Of a stretch of 64,000 bases of DNA, positions 47,800 to 60,460 are shown in pieces. The DNA is taken from positions 30,001 to 94,000 of the forward strand of contig JAXRKP010001358.1 in the NCBI GenBank assembly GCA_037039925.1. Reading direction: 5' to 3'. A program made the translations under genes and the position numbers. Source of the DNA: Doris montereyensis (lineage: Eukaryota > Mollusca > Gastropoda > Nudibranchia > Dorididae). Below the pieces are notes generated by a model that did not search any database, had not been told where the DNA came from, and saw only the letters and a program-made list of their open reading frames with translations. Position 1 is the stretch's first letter. Every line of letters begins with the position of its first letter.

Positions 47800-48976
47800 T
47801 CATCAAGATCAAGCAAAATATATTTTATTGAATTTGACATAAGTTAGAGATCACTCATTCAAACAAGAAGAACAAATACATATACAAGGTTTATGTCATA
47901 TTGCTCACCACAAAGAGATGTTGCATAATTCATTATGCAGTGATCTACAGTGTTACTGCTACTACTAGTAGCACTAATGTTCAACAAAATTTAGTTTTTG
48001 AAAGTTTTACAAAAAGATAATCTTATGCAATAGACAGATGTGATTTTATCATATTAACAAAGGAAGTCAATGAAGAAAAATTGGCAAATGTTTTCCAAAG
48101 AAAAAGCAATTATCTCCCACACATAACATAATATTGAAATAGAGAGGAATAAGAGAAAAATAATAAAAGAAACAAAAACAAAATCAAAGTAAAAAAACAG
48201 AAGAGAAAGAAGGAAAGTGCAAGTTAGAAAATAACTGAGAGAAGAAAGTGACAAGCATGGTAGAATACAATCTAATATAGGAAATAGGACAGAAAATGAG
48301 ACAGTGAGTGATATAAAAACTAAAAACAAAACATCATAGAATCAAAACATTTGAGCATATGAGGAGATGCCTTTTAAAATTTTTCATATTATAAAGATTG
48401 TAGGAAGCATGCATATAAATATGGATTATAGATGACACTTTACTCATACACACACACACACACACAATTTTTTAAAATTCTCAGGTTTTTAAACTATCAT
48501 TCCTTATTACATTTATCAAATACCAAAATTCAATCAATGACAAAAAAATATCCACTTTCTTCCATTCGTATGCAAATTGTAAGAGCTCTATAAAAACTTA
48601 AAGCATTACATCAATATTGTGGAAGAAAAAACCAATCTTGTCTCCATCTCCTGCCATATTGTTCCATTAATTTTCATGCTGACCATAGAATATAATAATT
48701 AAAACATTATATTTCAATGGAATGTAGATGGTGTAATGGTAGAAAACTTTAAAAATGTTGAACTAAGAAGAAGAAAATGGAAAGAAAAAAAATCAACAAA
48801 AAAGTCAAACAGATTTATTTTTTTTACAAGTTAAGAAGTTTCTATAAATCATAAAAAGAAAAAGAGAAAACTTGAGTTATGTTGGAAAGTTGCATTAGAT
48901 AATAAAGATAAAATATAAAACATAAAAGCAAAAACACAGCAATTTCTTTTCAATATTCTTTGTCGATAAATGAATC
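47800..48976 (-). other. probable 3' UTR of the saposin-like gene
   Basis: AT-rich sequence after the stop. AATAAA on the minus strand (plus 47824-47829) is a plausible polyadenylation signal. It contains a short (CA)9 run at 48449-48466. No open frame of note. Confidence 0.4.
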
Positions 48977-49009
48977 CTAACGGAAGGCTTTTGGGCATAG
49001 TTTCATTGT
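48977..49009 (-). CDS. saposin-like last coding exon (sixth cysteine and stop)
   Basis: Acceptor CTTTTACAG, then TMKLCPKAFR and TAG at 48979-48977. Supplies the last cysteine of domain 4, two residues after KVCK as in other saposins. Confidence 0.85.
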   Translation of the reverse strand, partial: TMKLCPKAFR

Positions 49010-52000
49010 CTGTAAAAGAAACAAAAAAGAAGGTATAGGTAATAAACAAAGAACAGTTAAGGTCCTAACATGAAACATTATAATAGAGGGTGCAGTTGAA
49101 ATTCCTTTTTGCTTTCCGTAATTAGATTTCCTCCTCAATATAACAACACTGATCATTGTTTATTACCAGATGCTTAATTTAGTGAATTTTTTTCCCCTAA
49201 CTTAGTAATAACTTAGCAATAGTCAAAATTAGACATTTAACTAAATAATCTAACTATTTTTATCTTTGCATGTATATGAATGAAGATAATGCATCATAAT
49301 TTGTTTCATACAGTATAGCCCATATTCCCCAAACTCTTTGGGATCAGAAAATTAGTTTGTGGAATATGTGTTTTGGGGAAAATCAAAGGCACACAAAGAA
49401 GGATCTTGGTAGAGACTTTGCAATGAATCCATCATGTTTTTTTGTCGAATCCTGTTCAAGGAATACATGCTGTACACTGTCATTTATTTCTCCACTTGAT
49501 CATAAATAGAAACCTAATTTGAAAGAGACAAATTTTTGCTGTCTTCCAAGCCATATCCAGAAATCTTCATCAAGCACGGTCTGTCTGAGACATCTTCAAT
49601 TGTTGGTTCACCTCAAATGAGACTACCTAAAGCTATTGCTTTTATCTGGAAACAATAATTTCCTTGTTAGTTTTGAAGGTATTTACAGTTATTTTCTCAA
49701 TAGAAACCTTTCACCGTGATGCATAGTCACATTCGTTGTACATGTATTCAATTTGAATAAGAGAGCAAACACAGTGATATAGCATAAACAGTTATGCCAC
49801 AACTAGATCTACCCAGCATAAAATAAGTTTTCATTCTGGATTGGGTTTGGGTTTTTTGTATTCATCTAATTTCTTTGTTGGTTGCTGTTGCTGTTGGATG
49901 TTTGTTAGGTGTTGTTAGTTAGATGAAAGGTGTTAAAAAAATTGTATTTGTTTGTCAACATTCACTGAGGCAAAAGCTTGTTTGAATATAGCCCCTAGCA
50001 GTCATTCACACAGCCAAGAGACCTTTGGTGCACACCAATGGACCCAGTTTAAACAGACTCATACAGAATTCACATCATGATGGTACAGTAGCTGGATTAT
50101 TATCTTTTGGTGAGATAGCAATAGTAATGGCAATAAAGAAATTAAATCCAGGGAAGGGTGAAGAAGGGGAAAATGCAAATTCTCACAAGGACTTTTTTCA
50201 AGACCTCAAGTATTTACTATCATTGTTTTGTTACAATACATTTCTTCTTTTTTCCTTCTATTTTATTTCATTCACAGTTTGCATAAATATTCATTCTCAT
50301 TCAATTTCATATAATACCAACAATGAATCATAGTAGGCATCTAATGCCCAAGACTGCAAGCAGTACAGACACTGTTCAGAGAATCAAAATATTCTTATGT
50401 TTAGTTTGTTGAGAATTGAACATTTTAAATGTAATAAACATTTTTTTAAATGTCTGCCATTAAAAGCATTTTAAATTGCGGGAGACCAAAATCTCTTTAG
50501 TTAAAGAGGTCTTGTCTCTTGTAATTATGAACGTTACAAAGATAGAAAGGAAGAACATACCTTGCACACTTTTTCAGGATTCATAAATTGAGCCACCAAC
50601 TCTAGCAGCAAGGAGTATACTGCTGCACAATGGAAGTACACTGTCAATATAATTGAAATCATAAAGCGATTAGTCAAGAATAAAAATTTGATTGAGACTT
50701 TGTCAATATTTACACTGGCAATCCAAGACAAAGCAAAAAGGCTGTGATGAAAATTATCGCCGTAAAACGACACCAATCACTTTGAATATAAATTTGAGTG
50801 GGGAGCTTGCGTTATCAGAGCATCATTCTTTTTCCCACCCTAGAGACCAAATGAACTATATTCTATGGAGTGGTTCAAGATAGCTGGTTGTCAAAATGGA
50901 TTAAGTATCTACTTTGTAGTAAGATGCGGCCCAATCTCTATAAGTGGTTTCCTGCTTGATAAAGTCAGATTCTGATCTTGCGGTTCAGTAATCAATGCAT
51001 CATTCTGCATAAAAAGCTCCAAAGTTGATCTGAAGGCCTAAAAAACTTCTTCATGGCTTGAAGTTGAAGCAGTTTCCTGCAGCATGAGCTGGAGCAATTC
51101 ATTGCATCATGGAAGCAATTCATTGCATTATGAGGAAGCAATTCATTGCATCATGAGTTGGAAGCAATTCATTGCATCATGAGTTGGAAGCAAGTCATTA
51201 CATTATGAACTGGAAACAATTCATTACATTATGAACTGGAAGCAATTCATTGCATCATGAACTGAAGCAATTCATTGCACTATGAGCTGGAAGTAATTCA
51301 TTGCATCATGAACTGGACGTAATTCATTGCAATATGAACTGGAAGCAATTCATTGTATTATGAGCTGGAAGCAATTCATTGCATTATGAGCTGGAAGTAA
51401 TTCATTGCATCATGAACTGGATGTAATTCATTGCAATATGAAATAGAAGCAATTCATTGCATCCTGAACTGGAAGCAATTCATTGCATCATGAGCTGGAA
51501 GCAATTCATTGCATTATGAGCTGGAAGCAATTCAATGCATTATGAGCTGGAAGCAATTCATTGCATTATGAACTGGGAGGAATTCATTGCATTGTGAACT
51601 GAAAGCAATTCCCTGCATTGTGAGCTGGAAGTAAGTCATTGCATTATGAGCTGGAAGCAATTCATTGCATTATGAACTGGAAGCAATTCATTGCATTATG
51701 AGCTAAAAGCAATTCATTGTATTATGAACTGGAAGCAATTCATTGCATCCTGAGCTGAAGTAATTCATTGCACTGTGAGCTGAAAGCAATTCATTGCATT
51801 ATGAACTGGAAGCAATTCATTGTATGACGAGCTCAACACTAAGGGGACATGCGTCTCAAGGTAACACACAGCACTGATGCTGTAAATAATTTGGTGGTGT
51901 CAAGCTTTTGCATGTACACTCAATGCATCAGGGCAAGGGCCAAGGCTAGGTTTTAAGATAAAATTGAAATATTACTCTATAAGGCAATACAGAGAACAGA

Positions 52001-55000
52001 GGTCACTATCTTTATTCAGGCTCGAGCTTGGCAAGCTTTCAACTTTCAGGGCATTTTTGAAAATTGACCTTTGCCCAGCTCTTGTGGAAAAAAACACAAC
52101 TCTTCAAAGTAATAATGGGCAGGTGTGTTAGGCATCACCCTTCGATTGCCTGTCAGAAATTTGATATGAACAAGACAATACTTCATCAGGTAGAGTGACT
52201 GCTATTTGACTGTATGTTATGTATGATATTTTAAACTGAAACGTTTTGAAGCAAAACGAAATGGGATGAGAACAGGATTTTATTTTGTAAATATGAAGAA
52301 ACTGCGACCCATCTAATTGCTCTGTTTGATGAGCTGACTCCAAATATAGTAGGCTAGTTAGGCATGGAACATTATTTTACTGTGAGCTTTTTTTTTGGTT
52401 ATACATTACATCAACTTGTGTACATAAGTTATTGAAAATAACTATATCATGTTTTTTTATGATTTGCTTCATAAAAACGCAAAGCACCTTTCTGTTTTCA
52501 CAAATCACTTTAATGGGATAGCGGGCACATTTGAGTATTAATACCTAAAGAGTTCTGGCTACATTTGTCATTTCATCCACAAAAGATTACAGTAACATGG
52601 TATCAATTAAATCTACTTGAATTCCTCTTACCTTTGACTTCTCAGCATCTGGGATAACAGTGTTACACACTTTAGTCAGCAACGCCTCCGCTTCAGACAC
52701 AGTTGACTTCTTCTGAAGGAAAGAATCCGTAATATCCGCCAAAAGTTTGCAAATTTCACATTCTGTAAAACTTGTTGCCAATTGGGTAGATTCTGCAATG
52801 TAAAATCATGCATAAAGGTATTAATGTTGAGAGACAAATATATCTAGTATATAAAAAAAAGAAAACAAAAAAGTTGTCTTAAATGGGTTTTTTATTTCAT
52901 TTTCTAGGTTGTTTTGGGGGATTTTGTTGTTGCTGTTGCTTTTTTGGATTCAGATCGGTAAGCATCTTTTCAAGATTCAAGATTTCAGCAGTTAAGTGCT
53001 TGTTAAACCATGGGAATATTCATTGTCTGCATTGATAGCTTTTTACTTAACTGTATATCGATGGTGAAAGTCGCAATTTTGAATGTTTTGAGAAAATTAA
53101 AGAAAATTGTGCTGCGCTTTTTAATCTTTTCACAGACATACACGGTGTGCAAATGTAAAAAACCAGCCCCAATAGGGAGACGTGGATGACTCATATGGTT
53201 ACTATACGGATTTCTATTGAATTTTGTGCCACAGAATCCTAACTACACGAAGCTTCCTAATGCTAAAAAGTGAAAAAAAAGGTGTTACTAATTATAGACT
53301 TACACAGCTGGCAATTTTCTTTGTCGCTATATCAATCTATCTTCTTATCTATTTGTCTCCTTATCTCTACCTATATACATTACACACACTTACACACACA
53401 CACATATACTTATTACAGAAAAGTAATATGTATATATATTCAAATGAAGAGTGACAGAGGTACAAATAGTGATTAATTTATGTTTCAGAAAAATGAGGAT
53501 ATTGTATCAAAGTACAGACTTTTATGATGATCACTGAAATTTAGACGACAAAGTGCCCTACTTTACGTCAACTGCTTGAACAAAAAAATTAAATAAAATG
53601 AGCTCTTAGATGTACCTGTTAATCGAGGGTCGCATAGCTGAAGCTCCTGGCAGAATGCAATAGGGAAATTGAAGCCCCTGATTTCACTGATGAGACTTGG
53701 CAAATCCTCGTTCACTAAATACTTACAAACATCAGGCCATGTTTTGACATAGGAGCACAAGTGGAGTAGGATAGTCTTTACTTCACTCTGTAATGAAATT
53801 TTAATTTTAAGTCCACCAAGCAATTGAAAAAGTTTAATCTGTATTATATTTAATCTATGACTTTTCCAGTTGCCTTAATTCAAGAGTAAAGACATAGAGT
53901 AAGACAAGTGGCACGTTGAATAAGGACAAGTAATAAATACTGAACCTCATAGGGACAAAGATGAGAGAAATACAAGGGAATTAACAGAAAAAATGTTTCG
54001 GCACCAAACAGAATTAAACGCACCATCAACGTGTTGGCACCCATCGCCTTACCATGAAAAGAGAGCGCACAATGAACCTTGTTAACTACGCTCCTTGAAA
54101 AGGAGTTTTATTAAAAATAGGTCTTTAGTGTGAATCAAATCCTTACTAGCAGTTATATTCAATGATAATTCATGCCACTATAGTATAGTTAATTTTCTTA
54201 GGGTACATATTGTTTTTCTCTTACATTCTGACTTTGCCTGTATCAAACAAACATCGTTTCACAAAAGCATTATACCATCTATTGGATCACAATATTTCTA
54301 CTATGAAAGTAAAGTCGGAGCTTATCCCAGTTTCTATAGCACAAAGCGGAATAGGTGACAATGATCACCTCCTGGACAGGACGCTAGTCTGATGCAGATT
54401 TTTACTCCTAAGCCAGTGCTTGTACCCATTTGCACTTGGGCAGAGTAGGGAAAACGCGTGTTGAGTGTCTTTCCCAAGGAACACAACGTCGGACCTGGCT
54501 TTGCTAGGATTCAAATTTGGGACCTCATTATCCCCAGTCCAGCAGCCTTACAGCTCTGCCACCGACGACACTAACATAAATAGTTGAATGAAATAATGCA
54601 TGTTTCATCTCCCATAAACTGAATCATCCGCCACTTCAGTAAGACTGACACAGGGATTGCGATTCAGAGAAAGTGAAATCAAAGCTACTTTCTCTTCTTT
54701 TAAAACAGATTCCACCGATCAACAATGAAAAGTTTTGTTTTCATCATAGTATACATTTCAACCACAAGCAAAGACTTATCTTACGGGAAAGATCCAGAAA
54801 TATACCTTATTTTGCATACACATAAAAAAAAGAAAAAGCCTTCTATTACAGGACAACTCATATTGAAAATGTCATGCTCACCTGCCAGTAACTAGAACCT
54901 AACGCTACTTGGATTTCATACCAAGCAAATTTACATGCAGGACAAGTAAGATTTCTTGGCACAGTAGGCATGGAGACTGTTTTTCTGCTCTGACACAAAT

Positions 55001-58000
55001 GTCAATGCATTTGAATTTGCTTGTTTCTCTGTGGACATAAAAACAAAAACTGGAATAAAATTTAAACACAGACAAATTCTGACCAACTAAGCGATCCCTA
55101 AAGGAAGGGAGGGGGGTGGGGTGATTGTTTATGTTTATTTATTTGTCTTGTTATTTTTCCATTACACTTTTGTTAGAATCCAATGGTGTTTGACAAAGTC
55201 ATTTTAGTCCCTACAACTCTACTCGTTTATGAACAAGTACTGTCCAGTGCAGGGGTGATAATTCCATGATAAAACTACCTCACATTACAAAATTAGCAGT
55301 TTCTCAATTGTTTGTCATGCTAACTCTGTAAAACAAATACCAAATTAAGGCAGGGTGATTGAAATATGCATATCAACATTTTTATTCAAAATAAAAACAT
55401 TTGAAAGGTAATAGAAATATAAAAGAGTGATTTAAGTACGTTTCAGAAAAATAAGGATATTGCATCAAAGTAAAACTTTTATAATGATCCTTGAAATTTA
55501 GATGTGAAAGTGCCATGACTTTAAGTCAAATTAATCAAATACTCTAGAAACAATAATTCAAAATTATCACTTAGATGTAAAAATAAGCCCTTAAATTTAA
55601 AACATAACATAAAAAATGTAAAAAATTTAGTTTTAGTCCCTGCAACTCAACTCGAACTTCAATCCCCTACCCCCTCCCCCACCCATAAAAGGAGTTTGAA
55701 AAGTCATCTTGACCTATTGCAGTAAACAGTACCAGTGTTTTCAAAACATCATAGCAAGCTTACTAATTCATATACTCAAGTACAGTAAATTGCAAAGAAA
55801 AAATCTCCCTTTTCTCCTTTGCAGTTTCAAATTCAACAACCGAGTATGGAATTCTACCAAGAATGGGTAAAAAAAAGTTTTGATAAGCAAAGTGATTCAA
55901 TGTAGTGTCAGGTGGGCAATAACGGGTTCTATGGTCCTGATAATAAAGGACGATGCTGTGCGAGACTGGTGGGTAAGGGTTAAGGACAGCAAAATGATAT
56001 CAATAATCATTAAGTATAAAGTGTAAAAAAACGAACAAAATGAAAGATGAACATACTTATCTCAGGAGATTTACAGAGCTCCACTAGTTGGCAAATTGCT
56101 ATAGGAGCTATTTTGTCGTCAAGAAATTTGATCAAGTTTGGTCCAAACATAGTCGTCAAATCTGTGCAAAGAGTTTGCAGATTGTGAGGCAGATGTTTGC
56201 AGATAAAATTCAGACCCTCCATTATTTCTGTCTGAAGACAAAAAACAAACAAATTTCGACTATCATCTCTGTTCTATTCATTTTTGGTAATTCTATGGAA
56301 ATCAAAATGTGTGCAACGGAAAATGATTAAAATTCCTTGTATCAAATCAACTTCACAGCAGAACAGAACAGAAGAGAACAGAGAACAGAAATAACTTTTG
56401 TTGATTTCGGAAAATTTATTTTTTACTTAAAGAATACCGTATACCTAGCTCTGTGTTTTCAAAGTATGACTAGAGTTCTGGCATGAGATTTTCATGAGCA
56501 TCCCTATCGTCCAGCTAACAATGTCATCTAGTAAAATTTCTTTACCAACATCTCACCCTTACGTCACAAATGGGTCACAAATGATTATAAGCCATCAAAA
56601 TTACTGTGAGTTCTGAGTCAAAGACACAAGGTGAAATCATAAACTAGTGGATTTACACATAACTACCTAAGTATACTTGATTGTTGAGAAGAGATTTATC
56701 AATTGACAATACAACTACAAAGAGATTCTTTACAATTGATTTAATTGTACACATGGATGTGTAGAAATAAAATAAGAAAGTCATTAACGATGTGTGTCAC
56801 TGTCAGGCTTGGGAGAAATCCATATCTATCGGTGGAACCCGATATGTACGGGTAATGGCAGTAAATGAGTTGAATAGTGATAGGTTTTTAAGGTTCGATT
56901 TTACCTCTTTGGCTCTATCAATGTTTTTACTTATATTACAGTAAAAACCTGGAGACTGGTTTGCTTCCGAGAAATCTTATCTCAGTGTACCTTTAGCTAA
57001 CATCCTGGGTTAACCATTTAGACTAAAATATGTTCTTTAGTGAACTCAAACAATAAAACAATGCACAACTTGTTGGGTTATTCTTTGAAGTGATTTGAAA
57101 AATAAGATGGAGAAATGTAATGATCAACTTAGCTTAACTTTTTTGTTTTTCGCTTGGTAAACAAGAAAATGTCTGAGAAACTGTAGGACTTCAATACACT
57201 GGTATAGATTCGATCTGATAAGAATCTTTCTTCCTTCTTCTTCTAAAATGGGCCTGTGATGTTTGAGCTCCGAGAGAAAGTTTGAAATGGCAACCATCAC
57301 CATTTTATATGCCTCAGTTGGCTAGAGACCAATTACAGATACCTGCAGCTCAAGAGCAAGTTTGCTGTTGGTCGCTAAGAGGAGGAACCCATCCATTGTT
57401 GGGCTGGGCTTTGGTGACCATTATGGTGGGACAGGAGGAGCGCGCCATCCTGTGAGCACATGGGGACCTTCAACTTATGTCCCTGGAAACATCTGCTGCC
57501 TCTCCCCCGAGGCTAGCGGTCTGAGCGGGGCGAACTATGTCACTATTTAGCATTCCCCAAGTGTTCCAGCCTTTGTGTTGCGCCGGGCATGACACAGACC
57601 GTCCAGGTATGGAGACGATTTGAATAGGCACAGGCATCTATTTTGTCCTTAATCAATAAAGTATTAACAGAGGACACATAATGACAAACAAATTACTTCT
57701 GCACCCGGTGAATTCAGCAGGCCCTTCAATTCTCCCATAAGGAATTTACAGAGTGTGCATCCTTCAATCGATTGTTGAATTTGAACTGCGGTGAGTGGAA
57801 AGAAAGAAAAAGATAGAAAGAAAAATAGAACATGAGAAAGAAAATCCATGAAGTCAGTCGCATCTTTCTGTATATTACACATTAAACTACCATTACCAAA
57901 AACAACAAAAGTAAAAAAAAAATTGTTTACAGTATGAACTCCCCGCCCTCCCCCTTCCCAACCCCCCCCCCCCCCCCACACATTATTACTCCAACTGACA

Positions 58001-59954
58001 ACCCTGGTGGTTATGCTAACTGCCTCTTCTTCCAAACTCTGAGAACCTTTTGGGGTGAGAACATTTGCTTCAATTCACATTGGTCTTTCTTTTTAAGAGT
58101 TAAATAATATAACAAGTTTTTTAAACAAATTCATTTACAATTATATTTTATATATCTAAATAAAACATAATGCATTTCATGCATATTATATTCTAACAGG
58201 TCATAAGTGTGAGAGAAAACGCAACAACGAATTAAGTAAAAGGGGATGGGGGTGGGGTAGGGGTGGTATGGTACAAAACAGACATTAGTTCATCAAAGGA
58301 TTCTTACCTCTTTTAATAGATGAACAAAGACCAATGTCTGAGCAAATTTTGTCACTGGGTACACCATCAATGATAGCTTTGACAATCAGTGCCGTGTATT
58401 TATCTACAATGGCATCACATTCATCCTTGATTATTTGTGGCATGTAGCCACAAACTTTCTCCAGGGCAAATTTAATGTCGGCCTATGTTTTATGTGATTT
58501 GAAAAGGGAAAAAAAGCAGATATCCGGTAAGATTGTATGAAATAAAACAGTGGTAATTGTGGCTTTAACATTCTAACAAACCCATACATAATATGGGTAA
58601 GAGTTATAATATAAAATAGTGTTATATATGGAACTAGTATAATGGAATGATAATATAAAATGCAGAAATGTAATAAAGAAATCAACACTTTCTTTTTACT
58701 TACTTATATATATTGCTTATCTTATTAGAGTCATGGCTGTATTACATTGACATGAATTGCATTTAAAACAATCCATTGAGTACACGCAAAAAGCCGGGGT
58801 AGTAAAAAAAAGAAGCTCTGCATCTAATTCAGCACAGAAATTGAATGTAAAATAAATAAATATTGTCTGAGCAGAATCTTTATCCTTTACTCATTTTGGC
58901 ATCTCAAATCTATCATTTGTCTCCACGTTTGACATACTCTGATTCATTTTCTTCATTAATGAAGTTTCAGCAGTCCAGTTTATTGTTATATTGTTTATTG
59001 TTAAATATCGTTAGTGAAACTGGCTAAACACGCAAGTCTGCTTTACATCGTTTTTCAGCAGAAGTAAAAACCGTAATAGATCGTTGCATAGGGCTGTAAA
59101 CACTATGTTATGCTATGTTTTTTAGATTACAATTTAATAACTACTTTAGTGTTTAGAATGGAAACAGTGGGCAAAAATAAAGGGTTCTACACAAAATGGA
59201 CTTTTTCTCATTTAAAGTTGAACTTTTTGAAAGTCCACCCTTTAGCTTACAAGGTTAGAGTTTCCAAAGCGGGGAGAAAAACGAAAATCTGCATTTGGAT
59301 CATGTACGTTACTGGAGCCTTTCTATTGGATAAAGGCTTCCAAGATTTATAAAGAAGCGTGCATTTGATCATTTGAAGGACAAATCTCATATCTCATATG
59401 TCGTGGACTTACGTAGTTAGACAGTCTCAGCAACGATACATACATAACAGTTTACCGTTTATAGTTTACTTTCATTATCTTGCTCTCTTCTCTTAAATTT
59501 CTGTTCCATCTTTTATCTCTTATTGCATCTTTTCAACTTTTTTAAAATTTACTTCTTCCATTGCTATTTCAATCACTCTCTCCTCTTCTTTTCCTTTTTT
59601 CCCCCCCTTCTTTTTAAAACAATTGTTCCTCTCTATTGAAAATCTTCCTTCAGAATCTACTGATACAATAATAGTATCAATATAATTGTGTGGTCGAGTT
59701 GATTTGGTTGTTTGACACATTCAAGGCATCACACTTTTGTCGTGTTTCTATAACTGTGTTACCCAATTTAATTGTATATCATTGCATAGACAGGAAAGGG
59801 GATCCCTATGGCGCACATATTATCAATGCGATCTACTTTCCCTGATATCAGTGTTTGAAAGGAAGGCTACTTCCCGACATTACCTCAGAGGCCTTAGACT
59901 CAATCAAAGTTTCCAATTTTCCAATGATGAGCTCACACATGACACAGGATGCGT
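48977..59954 (-). CDS. prosaposin-like protein with four saposin B domains, nine exons, 5' end incomplete
   Basis: Exons 59954-59884, 58482-58308, 57785-57697, 56231-56057, 54976-54882, 53787-53616, 52792-52632, 50640-50561 and 49009-48977 join with matching phases to about 350 residues. Each domain has the saposin six-cysteine pattern: CVMC..KVC..DEC..KIC..GLC; CTLC..FIC..TLC..AIC..ELC; CPAC..HLC..DVC..AFC..QLC; CEIC..KVC..C..KVC..KLC. In domains 1-3 one exon holds the first two cysteines and the next holds the last four. Domain 4 is cut differently and ends PKAFR-stop. Known of the family: saposin B domains are small helical folds that bind lipid, usually released from a secreted or lysosomal precursor. 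No saposin A-type domain is visible. The signal-peptide exon is not firmly identified. One base is missing in the eighth exon (50610-50611). A possible N-glycosylation site (NLT) lies in domain 3. Confidence 0.9.
50561..50640 (-). CDS. saposin-like exon, domain 4, with 1-base frameshift
   Basis: Acceptor ATATTGACAG and phase 0 open with CTSIVQQYTP, the expected fourth-cysteine segment. The frame then breaks at a two-base T run on the coding strand (50610-50611), and one frame over reads LLLELVAQFMNPEKVCK to donor AAG|GTATGT. Allowing the shift, the spacing from fourth to fifth cysteine is 25, equal to domains 2 and 3. Confidence 0.82.
51065..51833. repeat. 26-bp minisatellite, ~29 copies
   Basis: Consensus GGAAGCAATTCATTGCATTA plus TGAGCT/TGAACT. 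Copies vary at a few positions (GCATTA/GCATCA, GAGCTG/GAACTG). It lies in the saposin-like intron between 52632 and 50640. No spacers, so it is not a CRISPR array. Confidence 0.95.
52632..52792 (-). CDS. saposin-like exon, domain 4 first half and third cysteine
   Basis: 161 nt. Encodes ATSFTECEICKLLADITDS and TKVCNTVIPDAEKSK. Acceptor CATTGCAG, donor AAG|GTAAGA. Leaves in phase 0. Unlike domains 1-3, the third cysteine is in this exon. Confidence 0.9.
53616..53787 (-). CDS. saposin-like exon, domain 3 second half
   Basis: 172 nt. Encodes ILLHLCSYVKTWPDVCKYL and IAFCQELQLCDPRLT. Acceptor CATTACAG, donor ACAG|GTACAT. Confidence 0.9.
53944..54112 (-). mobile_element. dispersed, diverged copy of the tRNA-like inverted-repeat element
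   Basis: Shares the left-arm sequence (CTCATAGGGACAAAG, CAAGGGAATTAACAG) and the core (GGCACCCATCGCC, CCATGAAAAGAGAGCG, GTTAACTACGCTCC) with the array copies 23 kb away. The right arm is lost. Confidence 0.6.
54305..54575 (-). mobile_element. tRNA-derived SINE copy, most complete
   Basis: Minus strand: GTCGGTGGCAGAGCTGTAAGG A box, GGTCCCAAATTTGAATCC B box, CTTGGGAAAGACACTCAAC, CAAGCACTGGCTTAGGAG, GCATCAGACTAGCGTCC and GAAACTGGGATAAGCTCC in order. A good reference copy for the family. Confidence 0.8.
54882..54976 (-). CDS. saposin-like exon, domain 3 first half
   Basis: Encodes MPTVPRNLTCPACKFAWYEI then QVALGSSYWQ before donor CAG|GTGAGC. Frame choice: only this frame is open to the donor with 17 residues after the second cysteine. 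The acceptor AAACAG at 54977 gives the right phase but has a weak pyrimidine tract, so the upper boundary is less certain than the rest. Confidence 0.75.
56057..56231 (-). CDS. saposin-like exon, domain 2 second half
   Basis: 175 nt, the same length as the domain 1 equivalent. Encodes FICKHLPHNLQTLCTDLTT and IAICQLVELCKSPEI. Acceptor GTCTTCAG, donor ATAA|GTATGT. Confidence 0.92.
57250..57660. other. GC-richer unidentified segment in the saposin-like intron
   Basis: Base composition is clearly richer in G and C than its surroundings. The + strand is open at 57362-57550 (62 codons, includes GFGDHYGGTGGARHPVSTWG) and the segment ends ATCAATAAAG. It could be a processed insertion or a repeat of unknown type. 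No family recognised. Confidence 0.4.
57697..57785 (-). CDS. saposin-like exon, domain 2 first half
   Basis: Encodes SIEGCTLCKFLMGELKGLLN then SPGAE. Acceptor CACCGCAG, donor GAA|GTAATT. Confidence 0.92.
58308..58482 (-). CDS. saposin-like exon, domain 1 second half
   Basis: 175 nt. Encodes ALEKVCGYMPQIIKDECDAI and SDKICSDIGLC. Acceptor AACATAG, donor AGAG|GTAAGA. Confidence 0.92.
59884..59954 (-). CDS. saposin-like exon, domain 1 first half
   Basis: Encodes ASCVMCELIIGKLETLIE then SKASE. Acceptor ACGTTCAG, donor GAG|GTAATG. 17 residues follow the second cysteine, exactly as in the domain 2 and 3 first-half exons. Enters in phase 1, so at least one upstream exon must exist. Confidence 0.85.
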
Positions 59955-60234
59955 CTGAACGTGTAACTGGCTTTGATTTTACGGAAACGACTGTGATTTA
60001 GAGAGAAAAAGACATCAAATGTGACACTCATACCAACATTCTAAGCCATAAAACAAGACAACAAATTGATCCACATACATGTGATGATCTGAGTAAAATA
60101 TGAAGAAAGGTTTAAGTAACAGATTCGGGTTCACTATATTTCAAATTCATCCTCCACAAAGTTTTCAAATTCATCCTCCACATAGCGATCTCAAGGTGAA
60201 TTAAAAGGAAACAGAGGGATAAAAGTAAAGCTCC

Positions 60235-60460
60235 TCTAGCAAGAAGCAAAACAGGCGATTATGCATGGCCTCCTGAACAGTACGCTAGTCTGTCACAGGA
60301 TTTGCGCCTCATCTGATGCTAGTACCCATTTGAACCTCCTAGGTCAAATGGGGAAAATGTGAGTTAAGCGTCTTTCCCAAGGAACACAAAAGTTGGGTCT
60401 AGCATTGCCACAATTTGAATCTAGGACTTCATAATACCAGACGTTACGGTGTTGGCGTGC
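60235..60460 (-). mobile_element. tRNA-derived SINE copy near the saposin-like 5' end
   Basis: Shares CTTGGGAAAGACGCTTAAC, ATGGGTACTAGCATCAG and the GACAGACTAGCGTACTG body (minus strand) with the 54305 copy. The tail is degraded. Confidence 0.7.

Noticed and set aside
51065..51833. CRISPR-like repeat array
   Set aside because: The repeats are directly contiguous with no unique spacers, and the host is a eukaryote.
56845..56875. piggyBac-like end (GGTAATGGCAGTAAATGAG)
   Set aside because: It looks like a TTAA-type end, but the target reads TTGAA and no partner end was seen.
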